A stretch of DNA of 21,179 nt from a virus, in IMG/VR virus record IMGVR_UViG_3300035212_000133, positions 1 to 21,179 of that record; one strand, 5' to 3'. Positions within the stretch are counted from its first letter, which is position 1; the number at the start of each line of letters is the position of its first letter. Below are positions 11,847 to 21,070 of this stretch, piece by piece. Below the pieces are notes generated by a model. That model was not told where the DNA came from, searched no databases, and saw nothing but the letters and a program-made list of their open reading frames with translations. The position numbers were made by a program, and so were the translations under genes.

Positions 11847-12390
11847 CGCCTACATAACGGCAAATTATAGCGAGGTTAGGACGTACACTAACTATATGCT
11901 TAAGCGTTTAATGTTAAGCAAAAAGATAAACTACATAAATTTAAAGGCTGACACGGTAATAAACAACGCCTATTTGCACGTTGCTGGTATAGACGACCAC
12001 GAGGCCGACGAAAACAAGGTAAAAAGCTACCTACTCAATACAATCAAAATGCAAATTTGGTGGCCTACGTCTTTAAGTAGGAAACAAGACGAGGTTTATA
12101 GCCAAGAATACATAGCGACCGACAAGCCCGAAGATGACGAAATAACGGACAAGCTAAGACACGAGGAAATTATAAACTTACGAAAGGCTTGTATAAACAC
12201 CTACCTTAACGAACTAATAAGCCCAGTTGAAAAACGGATAGCTGACGCTTATTTCACGCACAAATGCCAAACGTCTAGAGCAATGGCGGACTATTTCGAC
12301 ATTCCGCGCACCTCGGCGTACTACATGATCAAAGCATTGAAACAAAGAATAAAGGAAATAGAATATAGTTATATCAATGGAAAAGACTAA
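11812..12390 (+). CDS. Sigma-70-like phage transcription factor
   Basis: The protein has 192 residues. The first part has VINNAYLHV (about 49-57) and KSYLLNTIKMQIWW (about 70-83), like the helices of sigma region 2. After an acidic linker (DKPEDDEITDK) comes KRIADAYFTHKCQTSRAMAD and YFDIPRTSAYYMIKALKQRI, a region 4-like helix-turn-helix. The size and two-part layout match extracytoplasmic-function (group IV) sigma factors. It lies just before the terminase and tail genes, so it is a good candidate for a late activator that redirects host RNA polymerase. It could also be only a DNA-binding packaging protein that has kept the fold. Region 2 similarity is weaker than region 4. Confidence 0.55.
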   Translation: MSSLSGIKKILDAYITANYSEVRTYTNYMLKRLMLSKKINYINLKADTVINNAYLHVAGIDDHEADENKVKSYLLNTIKMQIWWPTSLSRKQDEVYSQEYIATDKPEDDEITDKLRHEEIINLRKACINTYLNELISPVEKRIADAYFTHKCQTSRAMADYFDIPRTSAYYMIKALKQRIKEIEYSYINGKD

Positions 12391-12544
12391 CAAAATAGCC
12401 GCTGGCCTTATAGTTATTTCGATAGGCGTTTTAATTACGCTATGCGAATACAGACACGCTTTGTTTATTACGGGCTTGTTTATTGCTTTTAGCGGCATAG
12501 GTATTATATTAGAAACCATAGAAAAAAACGAACATGAAAATTAA
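12377..12544 (+). CDS. Tiny two-helix membrane protein
   Basis: This 55-codon gene overlaps the sigma-like gene by 14 bases and the next gene by 11. The product has two hydrophobic helices, about residues 7-22 (IAAGLIVISIGVLITL) and 28-45 (LFITGLFIAFSGIGIILE), separated by the polar turn CEYRH. The tail is charged. This could be a small holin-like or other membrane protein; a holin is already present in the lysis cassette, so I do not assign a role. Confidence 0.55.
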   Translation: MEKTNKIAAGLIVISIGVLITLCEYRHALFITGLFIAFSGIGIILETIEKNEHEN

Positions 12545-12800
12545 AGACGAATACAAAGGAAAAACGCTTATAAGCTACGATAGTGTTCTAGGCGAACGAC
12601 GTATAGAGGTTGACAAAATAGACCCAAAACGTTTTACATATTACACTAGCATAGGTTTGGGCTATCTATTCGAAAAGGAAAGCCAAACAATTAGCTACAC
12701 CGGCATAGACCATGAGGTGGCGCAAGCGGATGCGGTCGCAGAACCGAAGCCAGTTATTAAAAAAACACGAAAACGTAGAAAAGATGCCACAACCAATTAA
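12534..12800 (+). CDS. Hypothetical protein with basic tail
   Basis: This gene encodes 88 residues. The first 60 have a beta-rich look (YKGKTLISYDSVLGERRIEV, then FTYYTSIGLGYLFE), followed by an Ala/Pro linker and a strongly basic C-terminus (KPVIKKTRKRRKDATTN). The basic tail would bind nucleic acid or an acidic partner. In phages, proteins with a compact beta domain and basic tail near the terminase may be head or packaging accessory proteins; this is only a guess from context. Confidence 0.5.
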   Translation: MKIKDEYKGKTLISYDSVLGERRIEVDKIDPKRFTYYTSIGLGYLFEKESQTISYTGIDHEVAQADAVAEPKPVIKKTRKRRKDATTN

Positions 12801-12963
12801 AGGCGAGGGTAAAGAAAAGTACATTGAACGTTGCATGGCAGACGAAAAGAGCGTAGGATCGTTTCCAGATGAAAGCCAACGTTATGCTGTATGTACTAGA
12901 GTATGGGAAACACACGCCCGCGAGGCTTTATCCCGTTATGTTAAGTCTTTAAAGCAAAAGTAA
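12784..12963 (+). CDS. Small protein with RCM...QRYAVC...W motif
   Basis: This gene encodes 59 residues including KYIERCMADE, then FPDESQRYAVCTRVWETH. The spacing 'R-C-M-x8-x-F-P-D-x-x-Q-R-Y-A-V-C-x-x-x-W' recurs in my memory of phage proteins, either as a small protein or as the tail of head-maturation proteins, often next to packaging genes. It is probably a small structural fold with the two Cys facing each other. I use ATG 12784, which overlaps the previous gene by 17 bases; the longer frame upstream is a shadow of that gene. Base 12963 ends its stop and the next ATG follows directly. Confidence 0.55.
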   Translation: MPQPIKGEGKEKYIERCMADEKSVGSFPDESQRYAVCTRVWETHAREALSRYVKSLKQK

Positions 12964-13158
12964 ATGGCTTTTTACCTTATTGATATGGGCGTAAACATGA
13001 ACGAGGTAGGTAAGGCCGTAGAAACGGAACTAAAAAAAGACGGACACCATATTGTAATATACCTAACAGATATGCCAACACTACTATGCGTAGAAGAACT
13101 AACCGAGGACCAATTTTTAGACCACTATAAAAACACGAAACCAAATGGGAAAACATAA
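12964..13158 (+). CDS. Hypothetical small protein before the terminase
   Basis: This gene encodes 64 residues with a mixed alpha/beta pattern: LIDMGVNMNEVGKAVETELK, HHIVIYLTD and LCVEELTEDQFLDHYK. No domain is recognised. Its start follows the previous stop without a gap, and its stop lies 14 bases inside the small terminase gene, so it is read as part of the packaging operon. Confidence 0.5.
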   Translation: MAFYLIDMGVNMNEVGKAVETELKKDGHHIVIYLTDMPTLLCVEELTEDQFLDHYKNTKPNGKT

Positions 13159-13576
13159 ATACATAGAAACACCAGAAAAGCTATGGGAAATGTTCGAAAC
13201 TTACAAAACACGAACCATAGAAAACCCCAGAGTAATAGACAAAGCACTACAAAGCGGAAAAGTAGTCCAAGAAAAGCTACGAGTACCCCTAACATACGAA
13301 GGCTTTGAAACATACTGCTACGAACAAGGGGTAACAGTAGACCACTACTTCAGAAATACGAATAAGGCATACGATGAGTATTGCGGGGTCTGCCAACGTG
13401 TAAAGAAAATTATACGCCAAGACCAAATCGAAGGGGGTATGGTTGGCCAATACAACCCGTCCATAACTCAAAGGCTAAACAACCTAACCGAAAAGACGGA
13501 CGTAACCTCAAACGGCGAAAACATAAACGAGATTAAAATAAGCATTATCAGACCCGACACCAAAGAACTAGAGTAA
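13145..13576 (+). CDS. terS: Terminase small subunit (Bacteroidota phage type)
   Basis: This 143-residue protein begins KYIETPEKLWEMFETYK and contains LTYEGFETYCYEQGVTVDHY, IIRQDQIEGGMVGQYNPSIT and QRLNNLTEKTDV. The combination of an N-terminal 'TPEKLWELF' helix, the EGFE loop and the invariant DQIEGGM-x-G-x-YNPSITQRLN is typical of small terminases of Bacteroidota phages. The small subunit binds the packaging-initiation site and regulates the large subunit. The gene directly precedes the large terminase, sharing a TAATG overlap. Confidence 0.88.
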   Translation: MGKHKYIETPEKLWEMFETYKTRTIENPRVIDKALQSGKVVQEKLRVPLTYEGFETYCYEQGVTVDHYFRNTNKAYDEYCGVCQRVKKIIRQDQIEGGMVGQYNPSITQRLNNLTEKTDVTSNGENINEIKISIIRPDTKELE

Positions 13577-14727
13577 TGGACCTAAAGTCAACCATAGTCT
13601 TTGAACGAAATTACGACGCGCTTTATAATAACGAGGCGCGTTTTATCATTAACGAGGGGGGTAGCCGTTCAAGTAAGACGTATTCACTTTGCCAGCTTAT
13701 AATGGTGTATTGCTTACAGAACCCGCAAAAGGTTGTTAGCATCATTCGTAAGACTTTCCCAGCGTTACGGGCAACGGCTATGCGCGACTTTCTTGAGGTG
13801 CTAAAAGAGGCGGGTGTCTACGAAAAGACGAGCCATAACATGAGCGAACACATCTACACCTTCCCTAACGGTTCGATAGTAGAGTTCTTTTCAGTTGACG
13901 ACGAGCAAAAAATAAGGGGCCGCAAGAGGTCTATAGCATGGTGTAACGAGGCGAACGAACTATTCCTAGACGACTTTACGCAGTTGAACATGAGGACCGA
14001 AAGCAAGCTAATCTTTGATTACAACCCGAGTGATTCTACAAGCTGGCTATACGAACTACCAAAACACGAAAGCATACTAATAAAATCTACGTATAGGGAC
14101 AACCCCTTTTTGCCCGACACAATCAAACGCCAAATAGAAGACCTCAAACGTACCGACGAGGCGCTATACCAAATCTACGCACTAGGCGAACACGCTATAA
14201 GCAAAAGCAATATATATTCAAACTGGTCATTTCTACCACACCGACCCTCTAGATTCACTCAGTTTGTATACGGCTTAGACTTTGGGTACAACCACCCAAC
14301 CGCTTTAATGCGTATATACTGGCACGAAAAAGACATATTCATAGAACCCGTAATATACGAAAGCTACCTAACTACCTCGAACCTTATTGATCGTATAGCC
14401 TCGCTAGACGTCGAAAAGGAAACAGAAATAATAGCCGACTACGCACGCCCAGAAATTATAGCCGAAATGAACAACGCGGGGTACAACGTAAGGAACGCAA
14501 ACAAGTCAGTCAAGAAAGGTATCGACAATATAAAAACATTCGGGGTGTATGCCATGAACGACAAGAACCTAGAAAAGGAATACCAGAATTACAAATGGAA
14601 AAAAGTAGGCGACCAGATTTTAGACGAACCAGTAAAGCTATATGATGACGCCATGGATGCCATACGTTACGCGACGACCTACATAAAAGAACAATACTAT
14701 ACAGACGACGCCTATTTTGCGTTCTAA
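13576..14727 (+). CDS. terL: Terminase large subunit (PBSX/Terminase_3-like)
   Basis: This 383-residue protein has a Walker A-like GGSRSSKT (residues 28-35), a Walker B with catalytic glutamate (IAWCNE, E125) preceded by IRGRKR, and a C-terminal RNase H-type nuclease domain starting YGLDFGYNHPTAL (D235). Further acids are at D288 (IADYARPE, with E293) and D357-D358 plus D361 in LYDDAMDAIRYA. These cover the ATPase motor and the nuclease that cuts concatemers. It is slightly short for the family but all key residues are present. The Walker A ends in SSKT rather than GKT, as in other PBSX-type terminases. Tail rather than head genes follow, which is unusual; the portal is at the other side of the window. 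Confidence 0.92.
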   Translation: MDLKSTIVFERNYDALYNNEARFIINEGGSRSSKTYSLCQLIMVYCLQNPQKVVSIIRKTFPALRATAMRDFLEVLKEAGVYEKTSHNMSEHIYTFPNGSIVEFFSVDDEQKIRGRKRSIAWCNEANELFLDDFTQLNMRTESKLIFDYNPSDSTSWLYELPKHESILIKSTYRDNPFLPDTIKRQIEDLKRTDEALYQIYALGEHAISKSNIYSNWSFLPHRPSRFTQFVYGLDFGYNHPTALMRIYWHEKDIFIEPVIYESYLTTSNLIDRIASLDVEKETEIIADYARPEIIAEMNNAGYNVRNANKSVKKGIDNIKTFGVYAMNDKNLEKEYQNYKWKKVGDQILDEPVKLYDDAMDAIRYATTYIKEQYYTDDAYFAF

Positions 14728-14757
14728 ATAAAGACGAACTAGAATTTTAATATAGTT

Positions 14758-16188
14758 ATGGCACAAACTACAATAGCACAACCCCAAAGCTTTACCCCGG
14801 GTTTCAACCCCGTAAAGTTCTTAATAGATTCGACGAACAAAAACCTAGACGGGTTCAAGTACATTTTTGACGTATACGACGGCGCTACTCAAATAGGTCG
14901 TTTTAAAGTCTTACCCCGGATAGTTGACGGCTACGGCGAACTTGACCTAAGTAGGTTCTTAACTAGCTACCTATCATGGAACTTTGAACCCAACGTAAAC
15001 ACGGACTACGACGCCTCAAATTGTTACTTTAGTTTCACGCTAAAGACTGGCGAGGAATACCTAGCCGAATTTACCTACACTAGTTCACTTACAAACTCTA
15101 GCGGGTTCGTACGTGTGAACGTAAACAATACTTTTGTGGTAGGCGACCAGATTAACATAGTTCAAGCGGACGGCGGTACGGCCAACCCACTAGTTGAGGG
15201 CTTGCACGTAGTTACAAACTCGTCGGCTACATGGTTTGAAATTGGCGTGGCATGGTCTAGCGTAACGAACGCGGCAATAGACGGCTTAGTAACCTATGCG
15301 GACAACCGTAAACTAGCGGTGTACGACGTAATAACTTTCGCCAAGCAATCTTATAACGGGGTATTTAAGTGGGCGCTATGGCCTACATACGACGAAACAA
15401 ACTACGTCCTAACCGCAAACACAAAGCTATGGGTAACGGACCAACCGCGCACGGGATTCTATGCAACGTTAGGCCAAGACCTTTGGTTAAACGCTAAAGC
15501 CAAGCCAGCTAAAAAGATAGTGTTCGAAAATAGCAACGGCGACATATTGTACAAAAACACGGTGTCAACTGCTTCTATTGTAGGCATAGCCGTAGGCCCT
15601 AACAACCTAGGCACGCTTACCGTAACTTCGGGAACCTTACCACTAATAAAACCAGATACAACGTTCTACACGTTCTATTACGACGACGCGGGCCAAAAGT
15701 CCGTCAAGTATAGAGTAGACATAGACCGCCGCGAAAGCATCGAAGAAGTAGACCTAGTCTTTTTGGATCGTATGGGTTCAATGTCTAGCTTTGCTTTTCA
15801 GCTTAAAAACTACGAACGTGGCGAAGTGACACGCGACGAGTACAACAAAGACGTGCAAGGCTATGTAACGGGCGGGCAATGGAAATACGAAACCCAAGAG
15901 TTCGGCTTTAACACCTACCAAGTAAGCGCAACCAAAACCCTAGAACTAAACACAAATTGGATGACCCAAGAAATGGCCACCTACTTTGAGCAGCTAATAA
16001 CTAGCCCGCAAGTATACATGAAGCGGGTAACGTACACTTGTCCCGATGGTATAGTGGTAAGAAGTACGCAATACGTACCGGTTATTCTAGTAACAAATAG
16101 CTACGAGGTATTCAAGCAAAGAAACAAAAACCTAATCAAACAAACGGTAGTAGTTAAGCTTTCAAATAACGACGTAATAAATGGTTAA
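14758..16188 (+). CDS. Tail/baseplate structural protein, Bacteroidota phage type
   Basis: The 476-residue protein is rich in beta strands and Asn/Thr/Asp residues, with no enzymatic motif. The C-terminal part contains IEEVDLVFLDRMGSMSSFAF (about residues 327-346) and then NWMTQEMATYFEQLITSP. This D-R-x-G-S-x-x-S-F-x-F set is familiar from uncharacterised tail proteins in Bacteroidota phages and prophages, located near the tape measure gene. A role as a distal tail or baseplate component is inferred. It starts 30 bases after the large terminase, preceded by AATATAGTTATG, and overlaps the next gene by eight bases. Confidence 0.6.
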   Translation: MAQTTIAQPQSFTPGFNPVKFLIDSTNKNLDGFKYIFDVYDGATQIGRFKVLPRIVDGYGELDLSRFLTSYLSWNFEPNVNTDYDASNCYFSFTLKTGEEYLAEFTYTSSLTNSSGFVRVNVNNTFVVGDQINIVQADGGTANPLVEGLHVVTNSSATWFEIGVAWSSVTNAAIDGLVTYADNRKLAVYDVITFAKQSYNGVFKWALWPTYDETNYVLTANTKLWVTDQPRTGFYATLGQDLWLNAKAKPAKKIVFENSNGDILYKNTVSTASIVGIAVGPNNLGTLTVTSGTLPLIKPDTTFYTFYYDDAGQKSVKYRVDIDRRESIEEVDLVFLDRMGSMSSFAFQLKNYERGEVTRDEYNKDVQGYVTGGQWKYETQEFGFNTYQVSATKTLELNTNWMTQEMATYFEQLITSPQVYMKRVTYTCPDGIVVRSTQYVPVILVTNSYEVFKQRNKNLIKQTVVVKLSNNDVING

Positions 16189-19018
16189 GATAGTTTTAGG
16201 CGGCGGCACGTCGGTAAGTGGCCAAGTAGGTAGCTTTCAAAATAGAGTAACTACGGACGGCGGTACGTTTGAGGCTCCCGGTTGTTTGTCGGAGTTCTTA
16301 AAGTCTTTAGGTGGCGAGGAACTTATAGGCGGTATTTTAGACGTACGGCCCGACGTGAATGTCCCGCTTACCTTTTCTGTTGGCGAGATTAGAGATATTA
16401 CAAAGCGAACGGGTACGTTTTCAAAGACTATTGTACTACCAGCAACGGACAACAACAACCGTATTTTAAACCATTACTACGATGTAAATGTAGAGGCGGG
16501 AACGTTCGACTTAACAAAGCTAACCCATTGCCAAGTATTACAGAACGACGTTGTTATTCTAGAGGATGCTATATTACAGTTGGTTGGTGTTAACAAGTCC
16601 CAAAACACGGACCAATACGAACAAGTTGCTAGCTACGAGGTGTTAATAAAAGACACAAAGGCGGAACTATTCACGGCCATAACAAATGCCGAACTTACGG
16701 ACATAGACTTTTCTGACCTTAACCACTTTTCAAATTCTAGCAGTATTATTGCTACCTACTCATTTACGCAAGCCAACGGATATAAGTACGTTTTACCATA
16801 CCAACCAACCAACGTTATAAACGTTCGCCAACTTAAACCAGCAATCTACGCAAAAACTTACTTTGATCGCATTTTTGCAAACGCTGGCTTTTCCTACACT
16901 TGGGCCGACATACAAAACGCAAGGTTCGACAAGTTGTTAATACCATACAACGGCGACGAAAACCAAATAGACTGGGACGACTTTAAAGTAGTTGCGAACA
17001 CATCCCATACCACCGCCTTTTCACAACCCGCAAACGGTAACTTTATAGGCTTTCAAGAATTGTTAACGGGGTTCACTGAAATACAAGACCCACAAAACTT
17101 ATTCAACCCCACAACTGGTGTGTATACCGCACCAACTAACACCGACCCAGCGGCCTCGCAAGGTTACGAATTTAACATAACCATATATTACGAGGTAACG
17201 GTATTCAATACTTCGGCTAGTCCCGTGCAACCTTACGTGTTTAACACCCAAACGGCTACCTATGTACCGCAAGCTAGAACGTTTACGCCTATTGTTAAAG
17301 CTTTAGACCCAACGGGACAAGGCTCTACGGCCTCGCTTACCCCTATTTTAATAAACACTTTTGTAGCGTCGGGCCTTTCGATATTTGGAACCTATGCCAA
17401 CCTTGTAATAACTAGCCCAAGTTCTTATATTACTACGGGCGACTTGTTAACAATGGTTGCGGGTATTCAATCAAACTGGCAATTTGGCTTAACTACGTGG
17501 CGAACTGCGGCGGGTGTAGCGGCGCAAGTAGACGTGAATCTAGATATTATAAACCTTAAGGTAGAAATAAAACCAAATAGTAACACCCAACCAATAGGCG
17601 GCTACGTTACTATGAACGAATACGTACCCCAAAAGGTAAAGCAAAGCGACTTTGTAAAGTCTATATTTACAATGTACAACCTATTTGCGGACGTCAACCC
17701 CGAACAACCTAACAATATCATTTTAACCCACCGCGACGAGTATTACGACAACGGCGCTGAAAAGGACTGGACCTATAAACTAGCAAAAGACCGAGAACAA
17801 AATCTAGAGTTCCTACCAGACGTAACAAACAAGCGCCTAATCTTAACATACAAACAAGACAAAGACAGCGCAAACGAATTGTATTTTGACACCACCCGCG
17901 AAATATACGGGCAATTAGAATATATTTTTAATTCGGAATATGTAAAGGACATAGATACAAAAGAACTAATCTTTGGACCTACGCCAATAACCTCAACAAC
18001 GTTTGGTGCTATACTACCAATGTTTGACGGCCAAGCACCTAAAACCAATTTAAGAATATTGTACGATGGTGGTGCGCAAACTTGCGGGAACTACGATCTA
18101 ATCGACGGTGGCTTAACTGGTACGTATGGCGTAACTACTTACCCGGCTATTACCCACTTTGACAACGCACTAACACCTAGCTTTGATATTAATTTCGGAA
18201 CGTGCGACTTTTACTTTTACCAACCGCTAACGCTAACCAATAACAACCTATACAATCTATACTGGCGCCGAACCATTAACCAAATTAACGAAGGCAAAAT
18301 GCTAACGGCGTTCTTTAGGTTAACCGAAGCGGATATACATAACTTAAAACTTAACGACAAAGTACGCATAGATAATTCGTGGTGGAATATAAACCGCGTA
18401 ATTGACTACAATGCAAACACGGACACTTTAACAAAAGTCGAACTTATAAGCGTAGACAGTGAACTAGAACTAGCCCCGTTTATAACTAACACGGGAACCC
18501 CAGCGCCTAGCGTTATTACGCAAGTAGCTTTAAGTTCTGTATTTACTACCAAAATGGCAACGGGCAACCTTATTCTAGAGGGTGCCAACGTTGAGGTATA
18601 CGGAAAAAGTAACACCGTAGCGCAAGGAATCAAGGGTATTATTATAGGCGACAACAAAACACTAAACGAAGACGGACTAATAACCCCGAAAATTAACGGC
18701 ATAGAAACGCAAAGCTTTGCTTATATAGCTAACCTTACCCAAGTGGGAACGGCTGCGCCTACGGACTTAATATTGGCTAATAACGTAGGTGTAATAACAT
18801 GGACTAGAACGGCTCAAGGCGAATATCTAGGCACACCTATAAACCCTTTTGACTTTCAAACCACCTACGTAATGGTTAATCAAGTAGAACACGACTACCA
18901 AACGAGCGCGTACATAAACACGGACGGGAATATAGTAGTTATTACTTGTAGAAATTCTGGCCATAGCCACCGAGACGACATACTAAATAACACAACTTTA
19001 GAAATACGCACTTACTAA
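16181..19018 (+). CDS. Large tail/baseplate protein, possibly with receptor-binding C-terminus
   Basis: The 945-residue protein has an N-terminal domain with VPLTFSVGEIRDITKRTGTF and SKTIVLPATDNNNRILNHYY (about residues 61-100), a pattern found in large Bacteroidota phage proteins after the previous gene. Middle sections carry QSDFVKSIFTMYNLFADVNP and repeated beta-rich blocks. The C-terminal part (about 830-945) ends with beta-strand and Asn/Gly-rich stretches (TSAYINTDGNIVVITC, then HSHRDDILNN), reminiscent of a small host-binding or trimerisation domain. It is therefore a candidate for a baseplate hub with adhesin tip. No peptidoglycan hydrolase motif is seen. The gene sits just before the tape measure. 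Confidence 0.6.
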   Translation: MVKIVLGGGTSVSGQVGSFQNRVTTDGGTFEAPGCLSEFLKSLGGEELIGGILDVRPDVNVPLTFSVGEIRDITKRTGTFSKTIVLPATDNNNRILNHYYDVNVEAGTFDLTKLTHCQVLQNDVVILEDAILQLVGVNKSQNTDQYEQVASYEVLIKDTKAELFTAITNAELTDIDFSDLNHFSNSSSIIATYSFTQANGYKYVLPYQPTNVINVRQLKPAIYAKTYFDRIFANAGFSYTWADIQNARFDKLLIPYNGDENQIDWDDFKVVANTSHTTAFSQPANGNFIGFQELLTGFTEIQDPQNLFNPTTGVYTAPTNTDPAASQGYEFNITIYYEVTVFNTSASPVQPYVFNTQTATYVPQARTFTPIVKALDPTGQGSTASLTPILINTFVASGLSIFGTYANLVITSPSSYITTGDLLTMVAGIQSNWQFGLTTWRTAAGVAAQVDVNLDIINLKVEIKPNSNTQPIGGYVTMNEYVPQKVKQSDFVKSIFTMYNLFADVNPEQPNNIILTHRDEYYDNGAEKDWTYKLAKDREQNLEFLPDVTNKRLILTYKQDKDSANELYFDTTREIYGQLEYIFNSEYVKDIDTKELIFGPTPITSTTFGAILPMFDGQAPKTNLRILYDGGAQTCGNYDLIDGGLTGTYGVTTYPAITHFDNALTPSFDINFGTCDFYFYQPLTLTNNNLYNLYWRRTINQINEGKMLTAFFRLTEADIHNLKLNDKVRIDNSWWNINRVIDYNANTDTLTKVELISVDSELELAPFITNTGTPAPSVITQVALSSVFTTKMATGNLILEGANVEVYGKSNTVAQGIKGIIIGDNKTLNEDGLITPKINGIETQSFAYIANLTQVGTAAPTDLILANNVGVITWTRTAQGEYLGTPINPFDFQTTYVMVNQVEHDYQTSAYINTDGNIVVITCRNSGHSHRDDILNNTTLEIRTY

Positions 19019-19033
19019 TAGGGTAATATAGTT

Positions 19034-21070
19034 ATGAATACAGTTGAGATACCACTAAAACTTACGGGCATATCCGAAATTAAAGCCGAACTAAAAGCGG
19101 TAAAGGGTGCAATAGCCAACGCGACCGACCCGGAAAGTATGCAAGCCCTAGCCCAAAAGGCGGGGCAACTAGCCGACAAGCTTAAAGATGTTAACGAACA
19201 AGTAAGCGTATTTAACGCGGGTTCAAAGTTTGAGGCGGTAAGCAATTCATTTGGTTTAATTCAAGCGGATCTAGCTAGTTTAGACTTTGAGGGCGCGGCT
19301 GAAAAGGCGCAAGTATTTGCTAAAACGTTGGGTTCCGTAGGTAAAGCCGAAATAAGCGGCGCACTTAAAGGCCTTACTGGTGTAGTTAAAACCGTTGGCG
19401 GGGCTTTTGTAAAGCTGGGTGTTCAAATTCTAGCTAACCCAATCTTCTTATTGGCGGCCGTTATTACTGCCATAGTAGTAGGTATCGGGGTTTTCCTAAA
19501 TAAAATAGGTGTACTAGATAAAGTCTTACAAGTTTTAATGACACCCATTAACGCAATCATCGACGGCTTTAAACAACTTACCGACTACCTAGGACTTACG
19601 CAATATGCCGCCGAGGAAAACGCAAATAAAATGGCCAAGGCTAACGACAAGGCCGCGGTAAGTTCACAAAAGCGCGCTGAAAAAGTAGCGGATAGTTACG
19701 ACCTAGAAATAGCCAAAGCTAAAGCGGCGGGCAAAGATACTAGCGCGTTAGAAATAGCAAAGAGCAAAGCGTTAAGTAAAGAGGCAGACAAGCGACTAAA
19801 AGACCAAAGGGCAGAATACGCAGCACTACAAAAGATAGCTAGCAAAGACAACCTTGAACGACGTAAAAAATTACGCGAACAAATAGACGCTGAAAACAAA
19901 ATACTAAAAGACGGACGTAAGGAACGCCAATTAATAGAAATAGAATCCGACGCAAAAAAAGAAACTAAAGAAAAAGAATCCGCATCTAAAAGCACGGACA
20001 ACGCTAAGAACTACGCCAAAAATAGACTTGACGCTGAGCGCAGTATAAAGGATATTGAAATAGCATTGATCGCAGACGACACAGAACGCGAACTAGCCAC
20101 AACAAACGAAAAGTATAGACGCCTAATAGAAGACGTAAAGAAAAACGAAAACCTAACGGGTGCGGAAAAAGTACGTTTGACCAAACTATACAATGACCAG
20201 AAACAAGCGGAACTAGATAAAGCCGCAAAAACGCAAGCGGACGCAGACGCAAAACGCCGTGAGTTAGTACAAAAAGGTTTAGACGATTACCAAAATCAAG
20301 AACTAGACAAGGCCGAAGCGTTAGGCGAACAAATTTACCAACTAAGTATAACAGCCCAGCAAAGAGAAATAAAAGCAAATGAATACTATTACGAAGAACT
20401 TATAGCACAAGCCAAACGCTATGGTCAAGATGCTACTTTATTTGTAGAAGAACAAAAGAAAAAAGAAGCCGAAATAAATAAGAAGTATGCAGACGAAGCA
20501 AAAGCAAAGGCACTAGCTGAAATAGAAACCGCTAGGCAAGTACGCGACGCCAAAATATCTATGGTAGGCGACTATACCCAAGGCTTAATGAATTTAACTT
20601 CATTGTTAGTTAAAGACCAAAAGAAAATAGAAAAGATAAACAAAGCTAGCGCCTTAGTTCAAATTGGTATAGATACGGCCAAAGCAATTAGTTCACTTGT
20701 TGCCGTAGCTAACGCTAACCCCGGCAACGCGCTTACATTTGGCGCCGCGGGTGCTGCTCAATTTGCCGCTGGTATTTTGCAAATTACTACTAACATGGTA
20801 AAAGCAAAGCAACTATTAAGTAACCCTAGCGGGTCCGTAAGTGGTGGTGGTGGCGGTGGAGGTGGCGGTTCGTCGCCATCAAATACTAGCGTTACAGCTT
20901 TAACCCCAGCTACGCAAATGTTCGGACAAGGCAACCAATTAAACACCGTAGGCCAACCGCAAAGCGTAAGCGCCCAACAAAACATAGTTGTGCAAGCTAT
21001 CGTAAGCGAAAGCGACATAACAAGTACACAAAACAAAATAGATAAAATTAAAAAAGGGTCTGAATTATGA
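19034..21070 (+). CDS. Tail tape measure protein
   Basis: This 678-residue protein begins with helical heptads (ISEIKAELKAVKGAIANA), has a hydrophobic segment at about residues 137-156 (ILANPIFLLAAVITAIVVG), then a long charged coiled coil from about 195 to 505 rich in K/E/A/Q, and ends with a second hydrophobic section (about 535-595, with ISSLVAVANANPGNALTFGA) and a Gly run in the linker. This order is typical of tape measure proteins, which set tail length and help DNA entry. At about 0.15 nm per residue it would predict a tail near 100 nm, by the usual rule of thumb. AATATAGTTATG precedes the start, as for the 476-residue tail gene. The stop overlaps the next gene as ATGA. Confidence 0.85.
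   Translation: MNTVEIPLKLTGISEIKAELKAVKGAIANATDPESMQALAQKAGQLADKLKDVNEQVSVFNAGSKFEAVSNSFGLIQADLASLDFEGAAEKAQVFAKTLGSVGKAEISGALKGLTGVVKTVGGAFVKLGVQILANPIFLLAAVITAIVVGIGVFLNKIGVLDKVLQVLMTPINAIIDGFKQLTDYLGLTQYAAEENANKMAKANDKAAVSSQKRAEKVADSYDLEIAKAKAAGKDTSALEIAKSKALSKEADKRLKDQRAEYAALQKIASKDNLERRKKLREQIDAENKILKDGRKERQLIEIESDAKKETKEKESASKSTDNAKNYAKNRLDAERSIKDIEIALIADDTERELATTNEKYRRLIEDVKKNENLTGAEKVRLTKLYNDQKQAELDKAAKTQADADAKRRELVQKGLDDYQNQELDKAEALGEQIYQLSITAQQREIKANEYYYEELIAQAKRYGQDATLFVEEQKKKEAEINKKYADEAKAKALAEIETARQVRDAKISMVGDYTQGLMNLTSLLVKDQKKIEKINKASALVQIGIDTAKAISSLVAVANANPGNALTFGAAGAAQFAAGILQITTNMVKAKQLLSNPSGSVSGGGGGGGGGSSPSNTSVTALTPATQMFGQGNQLNTVGQPQSVSAQQNIVVQAIVSESDITSTQNKIDKIKKGSEL

Noticed and set aside
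14728-14757. AT-rich gap with AACTA/TAGTT as a terminator after the large terminase
   Set aside because: The arms are five bases of A/T pairs mainly, and no T-run follows; it cannot be called a terminator.
17773-18048. Minus-strand frame inside the large tail gene
   Set aside because: It lies opposite a continuous well-formed gene, with no start signal or coding pattern.
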